A stretch of DNA of 42,827 nt from an uncultured Verrucomicrobiales bacterium. Its GTDB lineage: Bacteria > Verrucomicrobiota > Verrucomicrobiia > Limisphaerales > Palsa-1400. The stretch spans positions 1 through 42,827 of the forward strand of contig CAIYOY010000037.1 of NCBI GenBank assembly GCA_903927905.1. Direction: 5' to 3'. The translations under genes and the position numbers were made by a program. Under the pieces are notes generated by a model that was given only the letters and a program-made list of their open reading frames with translations, did no database searches and had not been told where the DNA came from. Below, piece by piece: positions 8,197 to 16,724 of the stretch (positions are counted from its first letter, which is position 1; each line of letters begins with the position of its first letter).

Positions 8197-9020
8197 CACC
8201 TTTAATCAACAACATCCGTTTTGGAATTTTCTGTGGGAAATAACTGAACCCAAAGTGGTGAATGATGTAATTCCTGCCTTGGAAAAGCGTAAAGAAGTTA
8301 TCAAAAGAAGACTCGAACGAGTTCGCCCTCCAGAGTTGGTCGGCTTAGAAGAGGCGGCAAAACCCGTAATAGAAAAACGATTGGAAAGAGATTTAAGGGA
8401 CATCGAAAGCTCACTGGACAAACTTAAAAAATACACAAAAAAAGACTTCATTTCTGAGCTTGAGCGACAAATTGCATCAGCCATGTATGTTTGTCGGAAC
8501 TTTCTCCCAATTGGCGTTGTTAGAGACGAAAAATATGACCAAAAAGGGGCGTTTAATAATTTGGAAGAATTCAATACTATTAGTTATGAACTGACAGCAC
8601 TTGCCGGGCTCGTTGTTTTCGCGGCCAGCAGTCTCCGAGCAGTTTTTGAAAGCATAATTTATATCGGGCCTCTTCGAGATTATCCTGAACGTCATTACAT
8701 TTTTAGCGGTAATTTGGCCAAACATGTTGGCAAGTCGGGAAAAATGGTTCCAGATGTTTTGTTTAAAAGCGATGATCTTGTAAAGCAGGTGAACCTTCAA
8801 CTCGAATCATTTGGACTTGGGTAGCCAACATCTTATTTTAAGGCTTCAAAGGCTGGTTCGCCAGGGCAAGCTATCTCCGCAAGATGTTTCGGTTATTTAT
8901 GTCGACCGTCAAAACGGCGGTTCCAATTGCGTCGAGCTTCGTCTGGATAAAAGTGGTGATTTTATCGACAAATGGCCGCAAGGTTTTTTTGAGGAAGGAT
9001 ACAACGAGGTGTTTTCTTAG
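8197..9020 (+). pseudogene. decayed AAA ATPase of the DUF3696/OLD-like type
   Basis: ESIIYIGPLRDYPERHYIFSGNLAKHVGKSGKMVPDVLF...VNLQLESFGLG (frame 2), then with a frame change SQHLILRLQRLVRQGKLSPQDVSVIYVDRQNGGSNCVELRLDKSGDFIDKWPQGFFEEGYNEVF (frame 3), the typical C-terminus. Walker A N-terminus and the Walker B segment are absent. Confidence 0.75.
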
Positions 9021-9021
9021 T

Positions 9022-10035
9022 ATGCTTCTTCAAACTTCAATATCACCCAAATTGCTGGAAGAGGTGCCTGCTGACGTATTCGCACAAAAACTTTTTTGCA
9101 ATCTTTGGTTAGGATTGCTTTTTGATTTGGCAGAAAGTTGCGTTTTGATTTTACCAACAAACCATTCTAGCAGTCGTGATTATATGTTGGCTGTTTCTAA
9201 TTGGCCGACAAAATATCAAAAGCGGGCGCAAGAATTGGTTGCTATTTTACACCAACGCCATCGGTTCATTCCCTCCCCAAACCCATATTCCTCAACTGCA
9301 ACTTGTGCGTCTAATGATTGCCAATCGTTTGTTGACGTAAGTTTGGCGAATTTAGAAACCTTTCATTTTTCTACAGAGAGATGTTCGGGATGCCCCAACA
9401 TTTCTACTTTATCTTATCCCTCAATTGAAGCACTAGAATATTTTATTTCTGATTTTTCTCGTCGCAGGCGAATGGACATTTCACGAGTGCTAGCCGATGG
9501 CGAATGGACACGTTCTGATTTTGAAGCCAAGATTTTGAAACCGGTGTTCGCCACGGCAAAACACGTTAAGATTTATGATAGATACATTGGGAGAACATCT
9601 CTGGGCGCCAATTATAAACAAACAATTGAGTGGATTGTAAGTGTTTTCCAAAGTGTTGGCGGAGGTACAAGAGGGGGGGTGTTTGAGATTTATAGTGGTA
9701 TAAAAAACACGCCAAACGCTAGCATGAGACGCCGCATTAAAACAGAAATGCAGACTTTTGCTACGCAACTACAAGCTGCGACAGGGGTAGCTGTGCAAAT
9801 AATTTTAAAAAGTGAATCGAGTTCTGCACAATGTCCTCATGGACGGTACCTTGTGACCGATCAAGTTTCTGTATTAATCGATCGCGGGTTTGATCTTTTG
9901 TGGGATGATGCAAAAATGTTCGGTGTTGGCCTTAATCCAACTGTTGATCCAAGGCCCATTCGAGATGTAGCTGTTATTATGTGCAACTCTTGTCATAGCG
10001 TTGACGCACAAACTAGATCGTTGCCAGCTTTTTGA
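9022..10035 (+). CDS. uncharacterised protein coupled to the ATPase remnant; possible PLD-like/MIT_C-like C-terminal domain
   Basis: ATG one base after the stop of the upstream ORF (TAGTATG); 337 aa from MLLQTSISPKLLEE; motifs HVKIYDRYIGRT...GVFEIYSG...HGRYLVTDQVSVLIDRGFDLLW. Family assignment tentative. Confidence 0.6.
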   Translation: MLLQTSISPKLLEEVPADVFAQKLFCNLWLGLLFDLAESCVLILPTNHSSSRDYMLAVSNWPTKYQKRAQELVAILHQRHRFIPSPNPYSSTATCASNDCQSFVDVSLANLETFHFSTERCSGCPNISTLSYPSIEALEYFISDFSRRRRMDISRVLADGEWTRSDFEAKILKPVFATAKHVKIYDRYIGRTSLGANYKQTIEWIVSVFQSVGGGTRGGVFEIYSGIKNTPNASMRRRIKTEMQTFATQLQAATGVAVQIILKSESSSAQCPHGRYLVTDQVSVLIDRGFDLLWDDAKMFGVGLNPTVDPRPIRDVAVIMCNSCHSVDAQTRSLPAF

Positions 10036-10045
10036 GTAAACAACT

Positions 10046-10100
10046 CGTGTTCCCCCGGCTTCTTCACCGGCATCGTGTGCATCGGATGGCTGTGGAGAAA
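10046..10100 (-). pseudogene. diverged remnant of an lpd 3' end
   Basis: minus strand reads LHSHPMHTMPVKKPGE, versus VFYGHPTHTMPTKKREE at the end of the intact lpd; about 80% nucleotide identity over about 44 bp by hand alignment. Confidence 0.6.
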
Positions 10101-10290
10101 GTTGAGAGTTTTTTTGGTTGATCGTCAAAAGCACTTCCTCCTTCGCTCTGATGCTACGGCGAGACAGGTGGCGAATAGCAGATAGCCGATAGAAAAAAAG
10201 ACACGACACCTCTCCTCAATGGTTAGTACGGCTGGTTTCTGCACCGCTCGCGGTGCTCTCTCCCCATCAGATGCGGAGAGGAAGGGGGCG

Positions 10291-11715
10291 TCACTCCTCC
10301 CGCTTCTTCGTCGGCATTGTATGAGTCGGATGGCCGTAGAAGACTTCGGCGGCTTCCATCAGGGTTTCGGAAAGGGTCGGGTGCGGGTGGACGGATTCGG
10401 CGAGGTCGCGGGCGGTGGCGCCCATTTCGATGGCCACTACTGCTTCGGCGATCAGTTCGCCGGCGCCGTGGCCAACGATGCCGACGCCGAGGATGCGCTC
10501 GGTTTCGGGGCAGATAATTAATTTGGTGAGGCCGTCGGTGCGGTCGTAGGTCAGGGCGCGACCGGAGGCGCCCCAGGGGAATTTGGCGACTTCGACGGTG
10601 ATGTTTTTGGCTTTGGCTTCGGCTTCGGTCAGGCCGGCCCAGGCGACTTCGGGATCGGTGAAGACGACGGCGGGGATGATCACGCCGCTGGTGGTGCTGT
10701 TTTCGCCGACGATGGTTTCGACGGCGACACGGGCTTCTTTGGAAGCTTTGTGCGCGAGGAGAACGCCGCCCGCAATGTCGCCGATGGCCATGATGGCGGG
10801 GTCGGCGGTTTCTTGTTTGTCGTTTACTTTGATGAAGCCTTTTTCGTCCTGCTCGACTTTGGTGTTTTCAAGGCCGAGATCCTGGCAGCGGGGGACGCGG
10901 CCGACGGAGACGAGGACGCGATCGAAAAATTCTTCTTTATCCACTTTGTCCGGGCCCTGGGTGACGACGCGGATTTTTTTGCCCTTGGTGGACATTTGCG
11001 TGACCTTGGTTTTGAAACGAAGTTCTTTGAAATGTTTTTCGGCGTATTTCAAAACCGGGCGGGCGAGATCAGGATCGGCCCCGGCGAGGATGGTGTCCAT
11101 GAATTCCACGACGGTGACTTTGCTGCCGAGGTTGGAATAGACGGTGCCGAGTTCCATGCCGATGTAGCCGCCGCCGATGACGAGGAGGTCTTCGGGAATC
11201 TCTTCGACTTCGAGGGCTTCGGTGGAAGTCATGACGCGCGGGTTGCCGAGGTCGAAGGCCTTGGGCAAGGCCGCGCTGGAGCCGACGGCAACGATGGCTT
11301 TTTCGAAATTGACGAATTGCTGACCTTCGGCGGTTTCGACGCGGAGGGTTTGCGAGCCTTCAAAATAGCCGCGACCGGTCAGGACCTGGATGCCGCGTTT
11401 TTTGGCGAGGAAAGCGACGCCGCCGGAAAGTTTTTCGACGATGCTGTTTTTCCAGGCGCGAAGTTTGTCGAGTTCGACCTTGGGTTCGCCGAAGGAGATG
11501 CCGCGATGGGCGCCTTCTTTGGCCTGAACCAACATGCCGGTGGCATAAAGGAGGGCCTTGGAAGGGATGCAGCCGCGATTGAGGCAGACGCCGCCGAGTT
11601 TTTTGTCCTGCTCGATGAGGAGAACTTTTTTGCCGAGGTCGGCGGCGTAAAAGGCAGCGGCATATCCGCCGGGGCCGGCACCGAGAACAACGATTTCTGT
11701 TTTAATTGGGTCCAT
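10291..11715 (-). CDS. lpd: dihydrolipoyl dehydrogenase (E3)
   Basis: GGVCLNRGCIPSKALLY redox-active motif, GAGPGGYAAAFYAADLGKKV, VIGGGYIGMELGTVYSNLG, C-terminal SVHPHPTLSETLMEAAE. Confidence 0.97.
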   Translation of the reverse strand: MDPIKTEIVVLGAGPGGYAAAFYAADLGKKVLLIEQDKKLGGVCLNRGCIPSKALLYATGMLVQAKEGAHRGISFGEPKVELDKLRAWKNSIVEKLSGGVAFLAKKRGIQVLTGRGYFEGSQTLRVETAEGQQFVNFEKAIVAVGSSAALPKAFDLGNPRVMTSTEALEVEEIPEDLLVIGGGYIGMELGTVYSNLGSKVTVVEFMDTILAGADPDLARPVLKYAEKHFKELRFKTKVTQMSTKGKKIRVVTQGPDKVDKEEFFDRVLVSVGRVPRCQDLGLENTKVEQDEKGFIKVNDKQETADPAIMAIGDIAGGVLLAHKASKEARVAVETIVGENSTTSGVIIPAVVFTDPEVAWAGLTEAEAKAKNITVEVAKFPWGASGRALTYDRTDGLTKLIICPETERILGVGIVGHGAGELIAEAVVAIEMGATARDLAESVHPHPTLSETLMEAAEVFYGHPTHTMPTKKREE

Positions 11716-11831
11716 TGCGTATGTCTTTCTAAAAAATCAGCTTGAACCATCTTAAGAACGGCAGGGCAGACTTGCAACAATTCTTCCAAGGATTGACTTT
11801 TTTAAAGAAGGTCTTCACCCGCTCGCAATCT

Positions 11832-13157
11832 TTAAAAATTCCGAATGGAGCCGTTGGGCATGATGGTGTTGTTGAAAACAGCTCCTGAGAAATTGGCCCC
11901 GTTGGTCGTGGCATTACGCAGATTGGCTCCCGTAAAGTCGGCTGACGTAAAGACTGCTTGAGTAAGGTCGGCATTGGTCAATACGGCCCCGAAGAAATCA
12001 CAACCGCTACAATTGGCTTTTTTCAGGCTGGCCCCGCCAAAGTTGGCCGTTTCAAAAACCGAGGACGAACAAACCGTGTTGCTGAGATTCGCACCGGACA
12101 AATTTGCCCCGAGCAAAAGAATTGAACTCAAGTCCGACCCATGGAGGTCACGACCCGCTCCGAAATTTTGATTAAGAATCTGCCAAACCAGCCGCGACTT
12201 GGAATCTATGACCGTGGAACCATCCAGCAGCGCATTACGAAAATCAACAAACCGCAGGTTGGCATTGCTGAAATTTGCGCCGCGCAGATCGGCGGTCCGC
12301 AAATCGCTGGCGCTAAAATCAGAGCCACTCAATTTGGCCCCGGAGAATCCAGCCCCGATCAAAGATGCGAAACTTAGGTCGGTGTTGGTTAGGACGGCAT
12401 TGGTCGCCCCCTGATTCACGATTTGCCATATCAGCCTGGGCTTTGGATCAATCAACGTGTCCGAATCAAGTTTCATCCCTTTGTAAATCGCAAAATCGAG
12501 GCTCGCCCCGGTCAAAATCGCGGAGCTAAAATCCGCCCCGGACAAATCGGCATTAGACAGGTCGGCGTCCTCGAAGTTTCCGAAACTCGCGTCCGCACCG
12601 CTCAAGTCGGCCCCCGCAAACACAGCTTGAAAAGCAAGAGCGTCGAAAAAACTGGCTTGAGTCACGGTGGCATCGGAAAAATCGGCCTGCCGCAAATCGG
12701 CTCCGCCAAAATCGGCCCCGGACAAATCGGCCTGAATAAAGCTGCTGCCCAAGAGATTTGCCCCAAAAAAATCAGCCCCGGCCAATTGACCAAAGGCCAG
12801 TTGAATCTGGTCCATTTGGGCATACTCCAGATTGATTATAGACTGCACGCGATAAAAGCTGCGGTTTGAATTGGAATCTGAAAAGACCACCAATTGGTTC
12901 AACGTCGGGGCGAATAATTCACCAACCGGCGTCCACGTCAACAAATCAGCGCTGCGTTCAACCTGGAACGTGGGCACGATCAAAAAATCTCCAAGCGGAG
13001 TGGCGGCCTGTGCTTTCCAAGCAAGGGCAATTTGATTCCGGTTGGTGGGTATCAGGCCAAGGGTAAAGGCACGCTGGGCCTGGGCGGTAAAATGGCCGCA
13101 AACCACGACGGTGGCAGCCAGAAGCAAAACTAAATTGTTATAGGGGCGGGATTTCAT
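11832..13157 (-). CDS. secreted pentapeptide-repeat protein
   Basis: signal peptide MKSRPYNNLVLLLAATVVVCGHFTAQAQ; many A(D/N)LSxA-type pentapeptides; two interspersed (D)xxTxIDxKxRLxWQIxNQ segments. Confidence 0.9.
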   Translation of the reverse strand: MKSRPYNNLVLLLAATVVVCGHFTAQAQRAFTLGLIPTNRNQIALAWKAQAATPLGDFLIVPTFQVERSADLLTWTPVGELFAPTLNQLVVFSDSNSNRSFYRVQSIINLEYAQMDQIQLAFGQLAGADFFGANLLGSSFIQADLSGADFGGADLRQADFSDATVTQASFFDALAFQAVFAGADLSGADASFGNFEDADLSNADLSGADFSSAILTGASLDFAIYKGMKLDSDTLIDPKPRLIWQIVNQGATNAVLTNTDLSFASLIGAGFSGAKLSGSDFSASDLRTADLRGANFSNANLRFVDFRNALLDGSTVIDSKSRLVWQILNQNFGAGRDLHGSDLSSILLLGANLSGANLSNTVCSSSVFETANFGGASLKKANCSGCDFFGAVLTNADLTQAVFTSADFTGANLRNATTNGANFSGAVFNNTIMPNGSIRNF

Positions 13158-16100
13158 GGCAGTGCTCGCACGCGATAAAACCGGCTACCGTTAGTCACGG
13201 CTGGATCAATCAGCAGGCTGAGGGTGTTAGTCGCCGTGATAACTGCGGGCCAATCAATCCAGGCCGGATCATTCAGATTGTTTTTATATTGCACGCGATA
13301 AATCAGCCCCGGAATGGAATTCCAGCCGATCAACATTCCACCGCTGTTGAAGGAGGCGCTGGCCCCCAGATCGGCCGCTGTAATGGTGAAGGTCTTTTGA
13401 TCACTCTTGTTGGGAGTTCCATGGTCGGTTACGACAACCGTGACCGTGTTGGTAAGGACTCCGGGCGGTCCGGTTGGAATCCAGTTGAACAGCCCGCTGA
13501 CCGGATCGATCGCAGCCCCAGGCGGCGAGTTGCCGGCCAGGCTAAAGGTTAAAATCTGAGCTGGGATATCGTCATCCACTGCGGTGAAATTCAAGGTCAA
13601 TAAATGTCCTTTAAGAGCAGCGACGGAAATTGGGACCACTCCCAACCTGGGTGGAGTGTTGGTGGCCAGGGAGAGAGGGTTGGCTGGATCAGAGCCGAAA
13701 TCAAGTTCATCGCGATCCAGATAACCATCAGCATCCCGGTCAATTCCAAGGCGTCTACCGGAGCCGCCCGGCACAATGGTATAAGTTTGCTCCGCGCCAT
13801 CCGCTGCCAGTGATCGCAACGAACTTGCCGTTTCTGACTCTGACTGGCGGTCGGAAAGAAATTTTCCCGTCGTTCGGTCATAAAACCATCCGCGTGGAAT
13901 CCCGGCCTTGAAGCCTTTGACCACCAGGTCCACCCCGCTGGCACTGGAATTAGCCAATGAAATCATGCTGTCAATTAATGGCACAGTGGCCGGATTTTTG
14001 ATGGTGATCTGGCGCCCCACTGCAGCCGGCGTGTCCAGGCTCGCCACTCCCGGAGCATGATTGGGATCCGTGACCGTTCCTCCGGTCAGGGCCGAACCAG
14101 AGCCCGAAAGCGACAGCACAAAGGACACCAGATCGGCGGTGGCTTGATCATCGGTCACGCCGAACCCATCCTGGATGAAGCGAACCAGGGAATCCACGCT
14201 GCCATCATGGCTGAACCCGAACCCAGCCCGGCTATTGGTGTGCATCAGATCCAGGCCGAATTTATCCGCCATGTTGCGCAACTGCGGAACTTTGAATGGC
14301 AATTGAGCGGAACGCTCCAGTTCAATCGAAGCGATATGATGCGCGGAATTGGTCGCGAGCGGCACGCTTACCCATTGCGATCCGATGAATTGCCGGTCGC
14401 TCCCCAAACCCGTGGGGATGGTATGGCAAGTGGTGCAGACATTGGCCAGTTGTGGAATGGAAGCATTCGGCAGGCGAAATAAATTCTGGCCGGACTGGGG
14501 ATTTCCGTTGCTCAATTGGGTTCCAGCCGGGGAAGCTCCCCGACCGAGGGCAAAGAAGCCCGGGAGAGGAAGATTGGTCGTCAAAGAATTATCAAATTGT
14601 CGGAAAGGGTTTGGCGGGAAGCGGACGGTCGCCAAAAAACTCTTGAACTCGGCCATTTCGTTGGTCGCCAGTCCGCTTGTCGCCGCCTGCAAATTAGTGA
14701 ACGTGCTGTCGAATTGCTCAATGCTGTCGCGGTCGCCGCGCCAGTGAAAGGGTTCGTGGCCGATGATATCTTGCAAGGTCTGGGTGGTCATAGGGCCCTT
14801 CATCGGATGAAAATTATTCGTTGAGGCCGGAGAAAAAACAAAATTGATGTTGGTGATCACCTTGGCCACATCGGTGGGATCACCCAAGTCCCACGCCAAC
14901 CGGTCAAAACGGGTATCCACATGGCACGAGGCACAAGCGAGTTGACCCAGGCCGGAAGTCTGATGGGTGTTATAAAGATGCCGGCGCCCGGCGTTTATCA
15001 CCGGCGGGGTAGGATCAAAAAACGGATGTGTATCCACCACTTTTTCCGCCGTGAGGTCAACGCTGGTAACACTGCCTTCAAACCGGTTGTAGATATACAA
15101 CCGATTGCGGGCCTCGTCCAAGGCCAGTCCCGTCGGGCCTCGCCCAAGATCAATCGAGGGATTTAAACCCACGCGATTTCCATTCGCGTCAATTATCACC
15201 AGATTATCAGACCCCAATCCGGTGACATAACCACGCGTGCCCGCCGAATTCCAGACGATTCCGCGAGGATCCCCAATAGATTTGTTGCGTTCGGCCATCG
15301 AAACCTGGCGCGTCTGATAGGTCAGATGCGGATTCAAGTCTGAAACCACGCTGGTCAAATCCGACGGGTTTACTTGCGCGAGGTTTACCCGAATAAAGAT
15401 CCCTTGCAAGACGGGTTGGAACCGGAGGTTATTGAGAGCATCCGTGCCAATCACGCTGACCGTTCCTGAAGCCGGGTTGACCGCGAGCGCCATGCAGATG
15501 TTCATCAAGCCGGTGGCATAATGGATGGACAGGTTTGCTGTGTCAACTACTGCCAAATCATGATCCGGCAGATCCCATCCTGGAATGCGCCCGGTAAAAG
15601 CAGCATTGGTCCCCCGAATATATTCGGTCCAATCCCCCGAATTGTCGTCCATCCAGCGGTTGGCGCTGTTTTTTTTCACGATTAGTCCCACCCGTGGCGG
15701 TGGATTGGTAATGACCGGATTGATCAGCGGAATAAAATTGGTCCCTGCGTTAGGCGGTGGATTCAGCCCAAGAGACGGTGCATTGGGGAAATTGACCGGA
15801 CTCGGACGGGGCAGCCCCTGCGAAATACCCGGGCCAATAATCGTGGAGGCGTTGCCGGATTCAAATATGGCCACATAAACTTTCGACCCATCTGGGCTGA
15901 CATCCATCGCCCGCGGGCGATTTCCGTCTATGGCCAGATTTGTGGTCAGGAGCAGGCTGGCCGGATCAAAAACCTGAACCAGATTTGGTTGACCGCAGGA
16001 AATGTAAGCCCGTGGCGGCGAGCTGGCAAAGACCACGTCGGAAGGCTCGTTTGAAGTGGTTAGCGTATTGAACACCCGCTGGCTCGGCACATCAATGATG

Positions 16101-16408
16101 CTGACCGAATCTGAAATATAATTGACAACCCATGCTTCCGAAGCGGTGCGAAAACGCACGGTCACCGGATCAAGCCCGACCGGAATGCTGCCTTTGGCCA
16201 CTGGAATTCCCGAAGTGACATCAAACAGTTCCAGTCGATTATCGGGCAGATTACAAACGGCCAGAGTGTTGCCATCCGGACTCAAGGCCACCGGATGCAC
16301 CGGGATCGTTTCCCAATTAAAAAAATTGGTGGTATTAATTTGACCGTGCCCGTTGCCCGGCCAAAAAATAAGCGCCACCGCCGCGATGATGAAAAGTTTT
16401 TTTCTCAC
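13154..16408 (-). CDS. secreted di-heme cytochrome with YncE-like beta-propeller and Ig/cadherin-like domain
   Basis: signal peptide; propeller-like repeats (HPVALSPDGNTLAVCNLPDNRLELFDV..., RPRAMDVSPDGSKVYVAIFESG); CASCH and CTTCH heme motifs; C-terminal ALKGHLLTLNFTAVDDDIPAQ..; ATGA overlap with downstream gene. Confidence 0.85.
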   Translation of the reverse strand: MRKKLFIIAAVALIFWPGNGHGQINTTNFFNWETIPVHPVALSPDGNTLAVCNLPDNRLELFDVTSGIPVAKGSIPVGLDPVTVRFRTASEAWVVNYISDSVSIIDVPSQRVFNTLTTSNEPSDVVFASSPPRAYISCGQPNLVQVFDPASLLLTTNLAIDGNRPRAMDVSPDGSKVYVAIFESGNASTIIGPGISQGLPRPSPVNFPNAPSLGLNPPPNAGTNFIPLINPVITNPPPRVGLIVKKNSANRWMDDNSGDWTEYIRGTNAAFTGRIPGWDLPDHDLAVVDTANLSIHYATGLMNICMALAVNPASGTVSVIGTDALNNLRFQPVLQGIFIRVNLAQVNPSDLTSVVSDLNPHLTYQTRQVSMAERNKSIGDPRGIVWNSAGTRGYVTGLGSDNLVIIDANGNRVGLNPSIDLGRGPTGLALDEARNRLYIYNRFEGSVTSVDLTAEKVVDTHPFFDPTPPVINAGRRHLYNTHQTSGLGQLACASCHVDTRFDRLAWDLGDPTDVAKVITNINFVFSPASTNNFHPMKGPMTTQTLQDIIGHEPFHWRGDRDSIEQFDSTFTNLQAATSGLATNEMAEFKSFLATVRFPPNPFRQFDNSLTTNLPLPGFFALGRGASPAGTQLSNGNPQSGQNLFRLPNASIPQLANVCTTCHTIPTGLGSDRQFIGSQWVSVPLATNSAHHIASIELERSAQLPFKVPQLRNMADKFGLDLMHTNSRAGFGFSHDGSVDSLVRFIQDGFGVTDDQATADLVSFVLSLSGSGSALTGGTVTDPNHAPGVASLDTPAAVGRQITIKNPATVPLIDSMISLANSSASGVDLVVKGFKAGIPRGWFYDRTTGKFLSDRQSESETASSLRSLAADGAEQTYTIVPGGSGRRLGIDRDADGYLDRDELDFGSDPANPLSLATNTPPRLGVVPISVAALKGHLLTLNFTAVDDDIPAQILTFSLAGNSPPGAAIDPVSGLFNWIPTGPPGVLTNTVTVVVTDHGTPNKSDQKTFTITAADLGASASFNSGGMLIGWNSIPGLIYRVQYKNNLNDPAWIDWPAVITATNTLSLLIDPAVTNGSRFYRVRALP

Positions 16409-16693
16409 GCCGGAAGCGGTGATAGCTAATACCGTGCCGTACGCGTATCAACCATTCACTGATCAAATGATTTGTTTGTAATGACCAACGGATTTCATGA
16501 TTTTTACTTTGCCGGCGGAAGATATTGACTCATTCCTTGGACTGGGAAACACGCGGCCATACTGCCTTAACTAAGAGCTAATCAACCTGGCAATGCGTGG
16601 ACGCCACTCGTGTCATATAAGATTCACGCAGGTCATCAAACGAAGTTGTCAAACCGTTTTACCTTGCCAGCCAAAGGCTTCGGACGACCCGAT

Positions 16694-16715
16694 GGTGTGC
16701 GGTGATACGCACACC
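16694..16715 (-). terminator. stem-loop just downstream of the E2 stop codon
   Basis: GGTGTGCG-6 nt-CGCACACC perfect 8-bp stem 9 bp past the E2 stop; no clear U-tract. Confidence 0.4.
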
Positions 16716-16724
16716 CCCTTCCCG

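Noticed and set aside
8884-9021. N-terminal extension of the 8884-10035 ORF
   Set aside because: Overlaps the conserved C-terminus of the ATPase remnant in another frame; ATG at 9022 is the better start
10750-11745. 331-aa plus-strand ORF opposite lpd
   Set aside because: Phe/Gly/Asp/Glu-rich shadow of a GC-rich gene; lpd on the minus strand is unambiguous
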